NCBI RefSeq assembly: GCF_904846185.1
Contig: NZ_CAJGZQ010000002.1
Span: 62,001-126,000, forward strand
From: Psychrobacter immobilis
Lineage (GTDB): Bacteria; Pseudomonadota; Gammaproteobacteria; Pseudomonadales; Moraxellaceae
Direction: 5' to 3'
DNA length: 64,000 nt
Position numbers and translations under genes: made by a program
Shown here: piece by piece, positions 1 through 9,863 of the stretch
Position numbering within the stretch: position 1 is the first letter of the stretch
Layout of the letters: every line of letters starts with the position of its first letter
The notes under the pieces: model-generated
Database searches by the model: none
Told to the model about the DNA's origin: nothing
The model's input: only the letters and a program-made list of their open reading frames with translations

Positions 1-1388
1 GCACCCAGCGCGCCAATCCACGGAGACACCAGTGGCCATGCATTTTGAAAGGCACCAGCAGCACTCTCAGCCAGTAAGATGGGCATAGCGGGTAGCGAAT
101 TTGCGACTTCAGCAGCTGAACCGGAGTTGATGAATACTTGTACCATCGGTACCGAAAACAGCAAGGCTGGTGCGGCGGCTACCATGGTTTTTGCAGAACT
201 ACTCCAACTACGTTTGACGGCTTGTCCGTTCATTTTGAACAATAAGATAGAGATTAAGGCAACAATAATTAGAATGATACCTGGAGAATAGGCAAGTTGG
301 ATTTTACTAGAAATAGTTGTACCAAAAAGATTAGTAAATTGTATAGTGGTCAAATCTCCAGTCAAAAATGCCTTCAGCGGTGCAATGACTCGAGTGATGA
401 TTAGTAGACCAATAACGATGAGATAAGGAGAAAATGCCCGAACCAAAGAAAATCTTGGTGCAATGGAATCATCAAACTTTTCTTCAGGTAACGAGCCGAG
501 CCAGTCTTTATCCCATTTAGCGCGTGGCGCAAAATCAAAAATCTCTTTAGGCATCAAGAAGCCGCGCTTTGCTGCAGGAAGCACAATCATAAGACCGATA
601 AAACCACCGACCAATGATGGGAACTCAGGACCTAGGTATCTAGCCACTAAATAATAAGGAACGGTAAAGCAGAGACCGGCAAATATAGCAAAAGGCCATA
701 CTTTGAGCCCTTCAACGAAGGAGCGATTTTTACCAAAGAACCGAGTCAAAAATCCACTCAAAAGTAACGGGATTAAAAAGCCTACCAGCGCATGTATCAG
801 ACCGATATTACCCGCGATTTGTAATAGATAATTTTCAGTTGAGAGTGGCGCAATCGCTTGCGTTATATCTGGCTTATCATTGATACCAGTCCAAACGCCA
901 AGTAATACTGGCGTACCAACGGCACCAAATGATACGGGCGTCGACTGAATAATTAACATAGCCATAACTGATGCCATCGCTGGGAAACCTAAAGCGAGCA
1001 ACAACGGTGCACCGATAGCAGATGGCGTACCAAATCCTGATGAGCCTTCTATCAGTGAGCCGAATAACCATGCCACAATGATAACTTGAACGCGTCTATC
1101 GGGCGAGATATCCATAAAGCCTTTACGAATAGCGACAATAGCGCCCCCTTCCTTCAAAGTATTCAGCAATAAAATAGCCGCAAATACAATAAATAAAAGC
1201 GTGAGTGCGACGATGATGCCGTTTACAGTCGCGGCTGCGACTTGGGCGCTACTGGCTTGCCAAATGAACAATGCTAATAGCGCGGTTACTAAATAGGCAA
1301 CGCCCATAGAAATCTTGGCAGGGAGCCGCAACATTACAAGCAAAACGAGTACTACCAGAATAGGCGCTAAGGCCAAAAAAGTGTACAT
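1..1388 (-). CDS. lldP: L-lactate/glycolate permease, LctP family (partial, C-terminus beyond left edge)
   Basis: Reading the minus strand from an ATG at 1388 gives one uninterrupted frame of 462 codons that runs off position 1, so the C-terminus is missing. The product begins MYTFLALAPILVVLVLLVML and is almost entirely hydrophobic helices. The stretch near residues 118-150 with GSSGFGTPSAIGAPLLLALGF, and the following QSTPVSFGAVGTPV, are typical of the LctP proton/lactate symporter family, which includes E. coli LldP and its paralogue GlcA. A possible ribosome site AAGGACGG lies about 6 nt before the start. The gene follows glcDEF on the same strand after a 250-bp gap, so glycolate is a likely substrate; sequence alone does not separate lactate from glycolate specificity, and the symbol denotes the family only. 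Confidence 0.88.
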   Translation of the reverse strand, partial: MYTFLALAPILVVLVLLVMLRLPAKISMGVAYLVTALLALFIWQASSAQVAAATVNGIIVALTLLFIVFAAILLLNTLKEGGAIVAIRKGFMDISPDRRVQVIIVAWLFGSLIEGSSGFGTPSAIGAPLLLALGFPAMASVMAMLIIQSTPVSFGAVGTPVLLGVWTGINDKPDITQAIAPLSTENYLLQIAGNIGLIHALVGFLIPLLLSGFLTRFFGKNRSFVEGLKVWPFAIFAGLCFTVPYYLVARYLGPEFPSLVGGFIGLMIVLPAAKRGFLMPKEIFDFAPRAKWDKDWLGSLPEEKFDDSIAPRFSLVRAFSPYLIVIGLLIITRVIAPLKAFLTGDLTTIQFTNLFGTTISSKIQLAYSPGIILIIVALISILLFKMNGQAVKRSWSSSAKTMVAAAPALLFSVPMVQVFINSGSAAEVANSLPAMPILLAESAAGAFQNAWPLVSPWIGALG

Positions 1389-1638
1389 AATAAACCGTCC
1401 TTGGTATATGTAGTTGAAGTCATCTTTGAAATATCATTGATTAACTGAATGATACTTCTTATTTCTTTACTGATGTTAAGCCAAAAGAAGCCAGTATTTC
1501 TTGATAGTGCAGGCTTCATCCAAATGGCGATAAAGAACTTATTTCAAAAATTAGCTGAGACCTTGTATTTTTTACAGTGATTAAGAGCTGATTATGATTG
1601 TCCTTTATACTCTATTCAACTCATCATGTTTGTGTTTG

Positions 1639-2847
1639 TTATGGGTCTAATAATTCAATCCAATGCTTGACTGGGACGGACGCATGGCTGTCTAAATGCA
1701 ATTGGCATCCAATATTGGCTGTCACAATCTGTTCTGGGTTATCGATAGTCAAGTCGATGATTTTATTTGTGAGTAATTGCTGGCTAAGCGTAGGCTGAAG
1801 GAGCGAGTAAGTACCAGCAGAGCCGCAGCATAAATGTCCGTTTTGAGTTTTAGAGAGCTCAATCCCAGCGCGTTGCAATATCTGCTCAACATGACCGCCT
1901 AACTGCTGAGCGTGCTGTAGCGAGCATGGGCAGTGGACAGCAGTCTTGCGACTCGTCTGTTTTACTACCAAATTTTCTAAGTCCTCTTTGATTAAAATCT
2001 CGCTCAGGTCTCGGGTCAGCGCACTGATACGTTTTGCTTTAGCCGCATAAGCGTCGTCATGTTTGAGTTTTTCACCGTACTCCTTGATCATCGAGCCGCA
2101 GCCTGAGGCACTGGTGACAATGGCTTCAGCCCCAGCTTCGATGTACGGCCACCACGAATCGATATTGCGCCGCATGAACGTAAGCCCTTCTTCATGGGCT
2201 GGCATGTGATAGCTCACAGCGCCGCAACATCCGGCATCTGGCGCAGCAATCAAGCTGATGCCTAGCTTATCAAGTACTCGGGCGGCGGCATTGTTGGTAT
2301 TGGGGGTGGCAGAAGGTTGGGCGCAGCCCTCTAGCACCAGCACTTGACGCGAGTGTTGCTGTGAGGGTCGCGGACGGGTGATTTGCTTAACAGGGACTTG
2401 GGCTTTTAAGTCGCGAGGCAAAAAGGAGTGAAACAGTTGTCCGAGTCTTAAGAGAAACCCAAATCGATGCGGATAGGGCAACACCTTTCTGATAAGCCAG
2501 CGTTTAAGTCTTTGGTCGGCAGGTCGCGACAGCTGTTCTTCCATAATATCGCGGCCGATCTCAGCCAAGCGGCCATATTTTACCCCAGAGGGGCAAGTGG
2601 TCTCGCAGCTACGACAAGTCAAACAGCGGTCTAAGTGAAGTTGGGATTTTTCGCTAACATCACCAGTTTCAAGCATTTGTTTTAGTAAATAAATGCGACC
2701 GCGAGGACCGTCACGCTCATCGCCAAGCTCTTGATACGTGGGACACGTGGCATTACAAAATCCACAGTGAACGCAAGTGCGCAAAATATCGTCGGCTTCT
2801 TGAATATCTGGATGATCCAAATATTTTACATTGATTTGAGTTCGCAT
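1639..2847 (-). CDS. glcF: Glycolate oxidase iron-sulfur subunit GlcF
   Basis: A protein of 402 aa, close to the 407 aa of E. coli GlcF. Two ferredoxin-type Cys clusters lie near the N-terminus, CVHCGFCNATCP (about residues 25-36) and CLTCRSCETTCP (about 75-86), each able to hold a 4Fe-4S cluster. Two CCG-type motifs follow in the C-terminal half (GCCGAVSYH and LCCGSAGTYS), as in GlcF/LldE/HdrB proteins. GlcF passes electrons from the GlcDE flavoprotein that oxidises glycolate to glyoxylate. It starts 26 bp after the glcE stop, so it is the third gene of a glcDEF operon. No clear terminator is visible before the permease gene downstream, which may be co-transcribed. Confidence 0.95.
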   Translation of the reverse strand: MRTQINVKYLDHPDIQEADDILRTCVHCGFCNATCPTYQELGDERDGPRGRIYLLKQMLETGDVSEKSQLHLDRCLTCRSCETTCPSGVKYGRLAEIGRDIMEEQLSRPADQRLKRWLIRKVLPYPHRFGFLLRLGQLFHSFLPRDLKAQVPVKQITRPRPSQQHSRQVLVLEGCAQPSATPNTNNAAARVLDKLGISLIAAPDAGCCGAVSYHMPAHEEGLTFMRRNIDSWWPYIEAGAEAIVTSASGCGSMIKEYGEKLKHDDAYAAKAKRISALTRDLSEILIKEDLENLVVKQTSRKTAVHCPCSLQHAQQLGGHVEQILQRAGIELSKTQNGHLCCGSAGTYSLLQPTLSQQLLTNKIIDLTIDNPEQIVTANIGCQLHLDSHASVPVKHWIELLDP

Positions 2848-2873
2848 TATGACTTCCTTGTCATCGAGCCAAT

Positions 2874-3932
2874 TTACATCCAGCTATATAAACGATTGAG
2901 ATTGAAAACACAATTCGGATCGAAGGCGTGTTTGAGGCGCTGATGGAGCTTTTGGAGCGCCTCAGACTGAGTATGAAAGACTTCCTGACGCCTGTCACCA
3001 CCGCGATAAAGGCTAACCTGACCGCCTGCAGCCTCAGCGAGCGCTTCTAATTTGTCCGCGGTAAAGTCACCACGAAGCCAGCGCTGCGCACCTCCCCAAT
3101 CAATCAGCCAATCTTCATCTGGTAGCATGTGGGCGGCGCTGCTTTTTACCGAAAACCGCCACAATGAGGACGCGTCTAAGAAATAATCCAATTGCTGCTC
3201 ACGAAGTGTTGACCAAAAGACATCTGTATCCTCTAACGCCGTGCCTTGCCACTGGTTGACGGTACTCTCTACAGCACTGCGTGCGCCTGCCAAGCGCAAA
3301 TACAAATGATTGTCAAACCAGCAAGCCCCCGTCAAGGGTTTGGATTGTCCTGAGAGACGGTTCATAGTCTCAATTGCCGTTTTAGCCTCCATCTCCTGCT
3401 TGATGGTAACAGTGGTGGCAGGTTTAGGCATGACTTTTAGACTGACTTCAGTAATAATACCCAAAGTGCCCATAGCACCTGCTTGCATCCGTGAGACATC
3501 ATAACCAGCGACGTTTTTCATCACCTGACCGCCAAAGCGCAGCTCTTCTGCGAGGCCATTAATGAGACGAATGCCTAAAACATGGTCTCTTATTGAGCCG
3601 CTCCAAGGTCTTGCTGGGCCTGATAAATGGCAAGCCAATGTGCCACCCAAGGTTGCTTGCCCGTTAAATGTCGGTGGCTCAAATGCTAAGCACTGATTGT
3701 GTTCGGCCAAGGCGTTGCTAATCTCATTAATTGGGGTTCCAGCACGGGCAGTCAGCACCAATTCGATCGGCTCATAACTGAGAATGCCTTTGTGCTCACT
3801 AAGACTAATGGGTTTGCCTATTTGCTCACGTCCCATAAACTGCTTGCTGCCCCCGCCCATGATCTGTAGTGCTGTGCCGTCGTGGCTGGCTTGTCTTACT
3901 CGCGCAATCAGCTCTTGACTGATGTCTGTCAT
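2874..3932 (-). CDS. glcE: Glycolate oxidase FAD-binding subunit GlcE
   Basis: A protein of 352 aa (E. coli GlcE is about 350). The N-terminal half has a PCMH-type FAD-binding fold: IMGGGSKQFMGR near residue 24, GQATLGGTLACHLSGP near residues 89-104 and NVAGYDVSRMQAGAMGTLGI near residues 140-160. It ends with the conserved FNLNRLYSWM tail of this subunit. Its start codon overlaps the stop of glcD by 4 bases (ATGA), indicating translational coupling. It works with GlcD and GlcF in membrane-linked glycolate oxidation. It lacks the long C-terminal oxidase domain of GlcD, which is normal for GlcE. Confidence 0.95.
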   Translation of the reverse strand: MTDISQELIARVRQASHDGTALQIMGGGSKQFMGREQIGKPISLSEHKGILSYEPIELVLTARAGTPINEISNALAEHNQCLAFEPPTFNGQATLGGTLACHLSGPARPWSGSIRDHVLGIRLINGLAEELRFGGQVMKNVAGYDVSRMQAGAMGTLGIITEVSLKVMPKPATTVTIKQEMEAKTAIETMNRLSGQSKPLTGACWFDNHLYLRLAGARSAVESTVNQWQGTALEDTDVFWSTLREQQLDYFLDASSLWRFSVKSSAAHMLPDEDWLIDWGGAQRWLRGDFTADKLEALAEAAGGQVSLYRGGDRRQEVFHTQSEALQKLHQRLKHAFDPNCVFNLNRLYSWM

Positions 3933-5407
3933 GCCAGATCTCCTTGCTGTGGTTGAGAGTCATGGCTGTGTTGCGGTCTGTTAAGGGTACGGTACTCTTG
4001 ACAACGCTTGAGCACGGGAATACCTTTACCCGGATTTAACGTACCAATTGGGTCAAAGGCGTGCTTGATTGCATGAAATTGTGTCAGCTCTTGATCATTA
4101 AACTGAATCGTCATTTGGCGGATTTTTTCGACCCCAACCCCATGCTCACCAGTTATGCAGCCGCCCACTTTGACGCAAAGCTCTAAAATACGGCTGCCAA
4201 ACTCTTCAGTGCGCTCAAGTTCTCCTGGGATATTGGCATCGAATAAGATAAGAGGGTGCAAATTGCCGTCCCCAGCATGAAATACGTTGGCAACGCGCAG
4301 ACCGTATTGATCTGAGAGTTTTTGCATTTCTGTTAGGACGTGGGCAAGTTGGCTACGCGGAATGGTGCCATCCATGCAGTAGTAGTCAGGGGATATTCGT
4401 CCGACAGCGGGGAACGCCGATTTTCGACCTTTCCACAATAAGGTGCGTTCCGCCTCACTTTGCGAGACACGTGTTGTGGTTGCGCCAAGCTCGATAAACA
4501 GCTGCTCAACCTCTGCAATCTGCTCTTGAACTTCCGCCTCACTACCATCTAACTCACACAGCAGCAAAGCTTGGGCATCAGTTGGGTAGCCTGCATGAGC
4601 AAATGCTTCGGCGGCTATAATGGCGGGGCTGTCCATCATCTCAAGTCCGGCTGGAATAATACCTTTGGCAATCACGCCGCCAACCGCGTCCCCTGCTGTC
4701 TGAACGTTATCGAAAGCTGCCATAATGACCTGAGCCTTTTCAGGGTTAGGTAGCAGCTTGACCGTCACTTCAGTAATCACCCCAAGTAGACCCTCAGAGC
4801 CGGTAATCAGAGCCATCAAATCAAAGCTATTGCTATCAAGACCTTCACTACCAATAGTAATGAGATCCCCTTCGACTGTGACCATTTCAACTTTTAATAA
4901 GTTATGAGTAGTCAGACCATATTTGAGACAATGGACGCCGCCTGAGTTTTCGGCGACGTTGCCACCGATGGAGCACGCAATCTGTGAGGAGGGGTCTGGA
5001 CCATAGTACAAGCCGTATTGACTTGCCGCTTCACTAATAGCAAGGTTGCGGACACCTGGCTGCAAACGCGCGCTACGGGCAAGCGGATCAATATCAAGGA
5101 TATGTTTAAATCGCGACAACACTAATAAGATGCCATCAGGATTGGGCATCGCGCCTGCACACAAACCAGTACCGGCACCACGTGCCACTACAGGGATTTG
5201 ATAGCGATAACAGATTCGCATTACCTCGCAAACCTGCTCAACGGTTTTTGGGAGCACCGTAATGAACGGCATATCGCAATACACCGATAAACCATCACAC
5301 TCAAAAGGCTTTTGAGTCTCCTCATCATTGATCACGTATTGAGGCTCAATAAAATCGCGAAACAACTCTACTAGAGTAGCTTTGTCAGGTCTTAAGCTCT
5401 GATTCAT
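3929..5407 (-). CDS. glcD: Glycolate oxidase catalytic subunit GlcD (FAD)
   Basis: A protein of 492 aa (E. coli GlcD is 499). It belongs to the FAD-linked oxidase C-terminal family. The FAD-binding part includes VVARGAGTGLCAGAMPNPDG (about residues 73-92) and DPSSQIACSIGGNVAENSGG (about 137-156). The C-terminal substrate domain carries NVFHAGDGNLHPLILFD and GGCITGEHGVGVEKI, conserved in glycolate and D-lactate dehydrogenases. It is the first gene of glcDEF, so the promoter should lie in 5408-5604. No GlcC-type regulator is adjacent. D-lactate dehydrogenase would be the main alternative, but the three-subunit DEF arrangement argues for glycolate. Confidence 0.95.
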   Translation of the reverse strand: MNQSLRPDKATLVELFRDFIEPQYVINDEETQKPFECDGLSVYCDMPFITVLPKTVEQVCEVMRICYRYQIPVVARGAGTGLCAGAMPNPDGILLVLSRFKHILDIDPLARSARLQPGVRNLAISEAASQYGLYYGPDPSSQIACSIGGNVAENSGGVHCLKYGLTTHNLLKVEMVTVEGDLITIGSEGLDSNSFDLMALITGSEGLLGVITEVTVKLLPNPEKAQVIMAAFDNVQTAGDAVGGVIAKGIIPAGLEMMDSPAIIAAEAFAHAGYPTDAQALLLCELDGSEAEVQEQIAEVEQLFIELGATTTRVSQSEAERTLLWKGRKSAFPAVGRISPDYYCMDGTIPRSQLAHVLTEMQKLSDQYGLRVANVFHAGDGNLHPLILFDANIPGELERTEEFGSRILELCVKVGGCITGEHGVGVEKIRQMTIQFNDQELTQFHAIKHAFDPIGTLNPGKGIPVLKRCQEYRTLNRPQHSHDSQPQQGDLA

Positions 5408-5604
5408 GGTGGCATTCCTTTGCTCACTAAATTGTCGACACTCACTGCATTATTATACAGACGACCTTAAGCTTATAATAAAAAGGGAAAGATTAGCTAT
5501 CAATATATTGGCTAAAACCGAATAAAGTGATGGGTAATGTTTTGAATTAGAAGGAATAAAGCTTGTTCACGGCTGTGTTGAATAAGCGAGCAGCGTTGGC
5601 AGAG

Positions 5605-5913
5605 TTACAATAAACGCTGCAAATCCATGACTGAAAATGGATAATTTAATCGTGTTGATGGTGTCAAAATCACCGGAATAGTGGTGGCAAATTCCATCAT
5701 CAATGGTTCATCGAAATGAGCGATATCGACCTGTTGATAGGTAATCGACTGTACGGCTTGAAATTGAATCAGCACTTGCTTCGCGATGTCGCACAAATGA
5801 CAGCCAGACGTTCCAAGTAGCCACCATTTATCATTATTTTCAGCCTGACCAAGATCGGGGTTTGCAGCAACCATACGTTCCCGTAAGGCTTTTACATTAT
5901 CATCATCGTACAT
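5605..5913 (-). CDS. Glutaredoxin-like protein (thioredoxin fold, DUF836 type)
   Basis: A small protein of 102 aa with a thioredoxin-like pattern: a beta strand WWLLGTSGCHLCDIAKQVL carrying a CxxC (CHLC, near residues 38-41) at the start of a helix, then TTIPVILTP with the cis-proline before the third strand. This matches the short glutaredoxin-like DUF836 family, whose members are presumed cytosolic thiol-disulfide proteins. There is no signal peptide. The N-terminal 30 residues are charged and lie ahead of the fold. It sits upstream of glcD on the same strand with 197 bp between, so it is probably a separate unit. The substrate is unknown. Confidence 0.75.
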   Translation of the reverse strand: MYDDDNVKALRERMVAANPDLGQAENNDKWWLLGTSGCHLCDIAKQVLIQFQAVQSITYQQVDIAHFDEPLMMEFATTIPVILTPSTRLNYPFSVMDLQRLL

Positions 5914-6140
5914 ATTTATTCTCTTGTCTTAATACTTGTCACAAAGTTTCGGTTTTTAGGACTTCGATTGCCAGCATAAATACTGCCTGATCTTTTTTAC
6001 GCAGACTCTATGGCATGATAAAGAAGTGGGGTAAATAATGACAGCGATTGTGAGATTAGGTAAGATGACCTGCTGTTTTTAATTACTGGCTCTTCAGCTC
6101 ATCTTATCTTATTACCTTTTCAATCACTTGGATATCGCGC

Positions 6141-6827
6141 ATGGCAAGTTTTGGCAAATTTTTCAAACGATTATTGATGGCAATCATGCTATTGGTCGTC
6201 GCATTTCATGTATTAGTCGCTGGGCTACTATTAATTTGGAAAACGCAGCCGATTAATAACAGCATGTTTATGCTGACTCATCGTTTGACGGGCGGTACTG
6301 TCACCCAAACTTGGGCTGAATACGATGCCATCGCAAAATCTGCCAAACAAGCCGCGATAGTGAGTGAGGATTCGACATTTAGTCAGCACAATGGCTTTGA
6401 TTTCAAAGGCATTGAGGCGGCACGTAAGAAAAATGAAGAGACGGGTAAGATGTCCGCTGGTGGTTCAACGATTACCCAGCAGCTAGCAAAAAACTTATTT
6501 TTGACCTCGCATCGCTCGTATGTTCGTAAAATTGAGGAAGCTATTATCACTGTCATGATTGAGACATTATGGGATAAGCAGCGTATCTTGACCGCTTATC
6601 TCAATGTGGCAGAGTTTGGCAATGGTATTTATGGTATCGAAGCAGCATCTCAGCACTACTTTGATAAATCTGCTGCCAAGCTGAACCGTGATGAATCAGC
6701 CTTACTTATCGCTATGTTGACCAATCCAAAATACTACGAAGACAATCAGGGTGATAGACGTTTACGCAATAAACAACGTATTATCAAAAAGCGCATGAGC
6801 AATGCGGTGTTACCACAATCAGCTTAA
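6141..6827 (+). CDS. mtgA: Monofunctional biosynthetic peptidoglycan transglycosylase MtgA
   Basis: A protein of 228 aa with an N-terminal membrane anchor (about residues 10-33) followed by a GT51 glycosyltransferase domain. Motif 1 is EDSTFSQHNGFDFKGIEAA, with the catalytic Glu near residue 79. Next come GGSTITQQLAKNLFL and ILTAYLNVAEFGNGIYGIEAA, the other GT51 signatures. No transpeptidase domain follows, which distinguishes it from class A penicillin-binding proteins. It polymerises lipid II into glycan strands at the periplasmic face of the inner membrane. The length matches the family (E. coli MtgA is 242 aa). The ribosome site before the ATG is weak. Confidence 0.95.
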   Translation: MASFGKFFKRLLMAIMLLVVAFHVLVAGLLLIWKTQPINNSMFMLTHRLTGGTVTQTWAEYDAIAKSAKQAAIVSEDSTFSQHNGFDFKGIEAARKKNEETGKMSAGGSTITQQLAKNLFLTSHRSYVRKIEEAIITVMIETLWDKQRILTAYLNVAEFGNGIYGIEAASQHYFDKSAAKLNRDESALLIAMLTNPKYYEDNQGDRRLRNKQRIIKKRMSNAVLPQSA

Positions 6828-6872
6828 TGGATTGTACCTATGACCATTTAATAAATAGCGCTGTGTTTTTGA

Positions 6873-6931
6873 ATGATAGTTTTAAGTGACGGTTTTGAAT
6901 GGCAGTTTCAAGTGATAGTTTCGAGTAGTAA
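6873..6931. repeat. 13-bp phased heptamer repeat array upstream of ppk
   Basis: Four to five heptamers alternate with T/A-rich hexamers at an exact 13-bp period. On the plus strand the heptamers are ATGATAG (6873), GTGACGG (6886), ATGGCAG (6899), GTGATAG (6912) and GTAGTAA (6925), separated by TTTTAA, TTTTGA, TTTCAA and TTTCGA. Read on the minus strand, the first four resemble CTGTCAT/CTGTCAC, the half-site seen in Pho boxes, but Pho boxes repeat every 11 bp. The array ends about 107 bp before the ppk start. A regulatory role is inference only. Confidence 0.5.
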
Positions 6932-7038
6932 TGGATAAAAAAAGAACCCTGATAAATTTCTTAGTGGAAAAGCGATTATAAAAGACAATTGATATTGAAG
7001 ATGATGGCGTATCGATAACGCAAAGGAGTAGTGACGTG

Positions 7039-9246
7039 ATGGATGTGAATAATAAGCAGGACACTGATAGCAATAATACAGTGATAGCAGTTGATAATAA
7101 AAGCCATATAGAGAGTCGCAATGACAATTTAACTGAGGTTGCATGGCAGCGTTCAGAAGACGGCAGCTATTCACCCAGCAGTTATATCAATCGCGACTTG
7201 TCTTTATTACAGTTTCATTTACGTGTCTTAGCGCAGGCGGCAAGTCCTCGTCATCCGCTACTTGAGCGCTTGTTTTTCTTGATTATTTTCTCATCGAATA
7301 TCGATGAGTTTTTTGAGATTCGTGTCGCAGGCATTATGCAAAAGCTCAATATTGGTGATGTCTCGACCAGTGTTCATGGCATGCGTCCTAGTGAAGTGCT
7401 GAATGAGATATCCACCGTAATGCACGATGCCATCGCTGAGCAGTATCGTATTCTCAATGAAGATATCTTACCAGCACTGGCGCTTGAGGATATTCGTTAT
7501 CTAAAACGCGACGAGCTAAATGCTGAGCAGTCGGCATGGATGAAGCGCTACTTCACGGAGCAAGTATCGCCAGTGTTGACACCGATTAGCATCGATCCGG
7601 CGCATCCGTTTCCGCGATTGGTCAATAAGAGCTTAAACTTTATCGCTACTTTAGAAGGTAAAGATGCCTTTGGTCGTGATATCAATCTAGCGATTGTGCC
7701 CGCACCGCGCAGTTTGCCGCGCGTGATTCGCCTGCCTGATGAGCTGACAGGTGGCAAAGAACATCACGTCATGCTTTCAGCTATTATTCATGAGCATATC
7801 GGTGAGCTGTTCCCTGGGATGAGTGTGACGGGCTGCCATCAGTTTAGACTGACGCGCAATGCCGATTTAGATTTGGCTGATGATGTTGAAGATATTGCTA
7901 AGGCTCTGGAGGGCGAGCTAGAAAACCGCCGCTTCGGTGATAAAGTGCGGCTAGAAGTCACCACCGATTGTCCAACGCCTATCAGTGATTATTTGCTCAA
8001 TGAGTTTGAGCTGCATGACAATCAGCTGTACCGCGTCAATGGTCCTGTCAACTTAACGCGCTTATTGTTTGATTTCAATATTCCAGCGCTGCGCTATCAG
8101 CCCTTTACCCATGTAGTGCCAAAAGAGTTCCGCCGTGAGATGGATAAGCTGGACAAAGCAACCAGTATGTTTGCCGCCATGCGTAAAAGCGATGTGTTGG
8201 TGCATCATCCTTTTCATGCATTTTCACCGATTATCAATCTGCTTTGGCAAGCGGCGAGCGATCCAAAAGTGTTAGCGATTAAGCAGACATTGTACCGCTC
8301 AGGCACCAATTCAGAAATCGTTAAAGCATTGGCTGCTGCTGCTCGTAATGGTAAAGAAGTCACGGCCGTCATCGAGCTGCGGGCGCGTTTCGATGAAGCC
8401 TCTAATATCGCTGTCGCCAATTATTTGCAAGAAGCGGGTGCGGTGGTGGTGTACGGGATTGTAGGATACAAAACTCACGCCAAGCTGATGCTCATTGTGC
8501 GCCGTGAGGATGATCGAATCCACCGCTATGTGCACTTAGGGACGGGTAACTATCATGCCGCCAATGCCAAAGTTTATACCGATTATGGTTTATTTAGCGC
8601 AGATCCTGATATCTCAGAGGATGTACATAATATATTTCAAGAGCTGACGGGAATGGGTAAACCTGCCAATCTCAAAAAGCTGCTGCATGCGCCTTTTACC
8701 TTGCATGATAAGTTGATAAGTTTTATCGATGATGAAATTGCTCATGCAAAAGCCGGCAAGCGCGCTCATATTATCGTTAAGGTTAATGCTTTAACCGAAC
8801 GTCGATTGATTAGCAAGTTATACGATGCCTCGCAAGCAGGCGTCAAAATCGAGCTCATTTTACGCTCCATGTGTTGTTTGCGTCCGCAAGTAAAAGGTCT
8901 ATCAGAAAACATTACCGTACGCTCTGTTATCGGGCGTTTTTTAGAGCATACGCGTGTCTATTATTTCTATAATAATGGCGACGAGCGCTTATATTGTGGT
9001 AGTGCAGACTGGATGGATCGTAATTTATTCCATCGCGTCGAAGTGGCATTTCCAATCGAAGACAAAAAACTGTTTAAACAAGTATATCAAGACGGTCTAC
9101 TTAACTATCTGAAAGACAATACCCAAGCGTGGATACTTAGCGGTGATGGTGTTTGGCAGCAGCTGCAACCAGCCGCAGATGAAACGCCGCATACTGCTCA
9201 AGAGTATTTATTAAAAGTGATTAATGGCGTTGACGCATCAAGCTAG
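7039..9246 (+). CDS. ppk1: Polyphosphate kinase 1
   Basis: About 735 aa, compared with 688 in E. coli; the difference is mostly a polar N-terminal extension of about 40 residues before [15 protein letters not shown]. The four PPK1 domains are recognisable. The two catalytic histidines lie in [14 protein letters not shown] (about residue 478) and [10 protein letters not shown] (about 635), with the same 157-residue separation as His435 and His592 of the E. coli enzyme. It transfers the terminal phosphate of ATP reversibly to polyphosphate. AGGAG at 7024-7028 serves either a GTG at 7036 or the adjacent ATG at 7039; I chose the ATG. The gene is followed by a strong terminator and preceded by the 13-bp repeat array. 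Confidence 0.96.
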   Translation: MDVNNKQDTDSNNTVIAVDNKSHIESRNDNLTEVAWQRSEDGSYSPSSYINRDLSLLQFHLRVLAQAASPRHPLLERLFFLIIFSSNIDEFFEIRVAGIMQKLNIGDVSTSVHGMRPSEVLNEISTVMHDAIAEQYRILNEDILPALALEDIRYLKRDELNAEQSAWMKRYFTEQVSPVLTPISIDPAHPFPRLVNKSLNFIATLEGKDAFGRDINLAIVPAPRSLPRVIRLPDELTGGKEHHVMLSAIIHEHIGELFPGMSVTGCHQFRLTRNADLDLADDVEDIAKALEGELENRRFGDKVRLEVTTDCPTPISDYLLNEFELHDNQLYRVNGPVNLTRLLFDFNIPALRYQPFTHVVPKEFRREMDKLDKATSMFAAMRKSDVLVHHPFHAFSPIINLLWQAASDPKVLAIKQTLYRSGTNSEIVKALAAAARNGKEVTAVIELRARFDEASNIAVANYLQEAGAVVVYGIVGYKTHAKLMLIVRREDDRIHRYVHLGTGNYHAANAKVYTDYGLFSADPDISEDVHNIFQELTGMGKPANLKKLLHAPFTLHDKLISFIDDEIAHAKAGKRAHIIVKVNALTERRLISKLYDASQAGVKIELILRSMCCLRPQVKGLSENITVRSVIGRFLEHTRVYYFYNNGDERLYCGSADWMDRNLFHRVEVAFPIEDKKLFKQVYQDGLLNYLKDNTQAWILSGDGVWQQLQPAADETPHTAQEYLLKVINGVDASS

Positions 9247-9309
9247 CTTAATATTTCAACGACATATTCAAAGCAGTAAAGACGTCTTTACGATCAATAA
9301 ATACCAAGC

Positions 9310-9351
9310 AAAAAACCAAGTGTAGATTATTCTCTATGCTTGGTTTTTTTT
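9310..9351 (+). terminator. Rho-independent terminator after ppk1
   Basis: The inverted repeat AAAAAACCAAG / CTTGGTTTTTT has an 18-base loop and ends in a T run at 9344-9351. It lies 64 bp after the ppk1 stop and separates ppk1 from the hydrophilic protein cluster. Confidence 0.75.
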
Positions 9352-9617
9352 GGTAACCGATTTGTCTAAGTTACAAACTGTCTTGTAACCTCACATTTAT
9401 TCACATATTGATACGGCAGCACACTGGTGCAGGCCGTTATCTCACCCTTATAATCAAGGTCAGACCTCACGCTATTATTAAACGGATTTGATGGTTTAAT
9501 AAACCATTAGCACTCTAGTAATTCATGCAAAATTGCTCGTATTACTATCATTGATCGTATTACGAAAAAGAGCAGGGACTGCCTAAATCAACGAATTATA
9601 AAAATAGGAAACACCTT
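9352..9617. other. Non-coding region upstream of the hydrophilic protein cluster
   Basis: No credible gene. The stretch holds a perfect 7-bp inverted repeat ATGGTTT-AAT-AAACCAT at 9491-9507, and CGTATTAC occurs twice in direct orientation (9538-9545 and about 9556-9563). These could be operator or promoter elements for the downstream cluster, but no sigma-70 pair is clear enough to call. Confidence 0.3.
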
Positions 9618-9788
9618 ATGAGCAATACCGATAATGACACATCAGATATCAAAAAAGCTGCTGAGCAAGCAGACAGTCAGCAAATTGCGCGAAATCTCAA
9701 AGACAATAAAGAGGTCGATGCGCCTGAAGCATTAAGTAAAGACGAGCAAACCTCTTTTATTGAAGATGATTTGCGTACGGATAAATGA
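9618..9788 (+). CDS. Small hydrophilic acidic protein, cluster member 1 (56 aa)
   Basis: An ATG at 9618 opens 56 codons. The product begins MSNTDNDTSDIKKAAEQADS and ends LRTDK. It is dominated by Asp, Glu, Lys, Gln, Asn and Ser, has no Cys, Trp or Tyr and no hydrophobic core, so it is probably disordered or a single amphipathic helix. A ribosome site TAGGAA lies 9 nt upstream. It is the first of four adjacent same-strand genes of this composition. I do not recognise a family. The coding call rests on the ribosome site, the clean short frame and the shared character with its neighbours. Confidence 0.6.
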   Translation: MSNTDNDTSDIKKAAEQADSQQIARNLKDNKEVDAPEALSKDEQTSFIEDDLRTDK

Positions 9789-9863
9789 TAAATAAGCTGT
9801 GATATAAACATTTGGATTAACTTATTTTATCTATGAATGACATATTGATGCGAGGGAATTGCA

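Noticed and set aside
6873..6931. Canonical PhoB box upstream of ppk
   Set aside because: The half-sites look right but the period is 13 bp and not 11 bp, so it is reported only as a repeat array.
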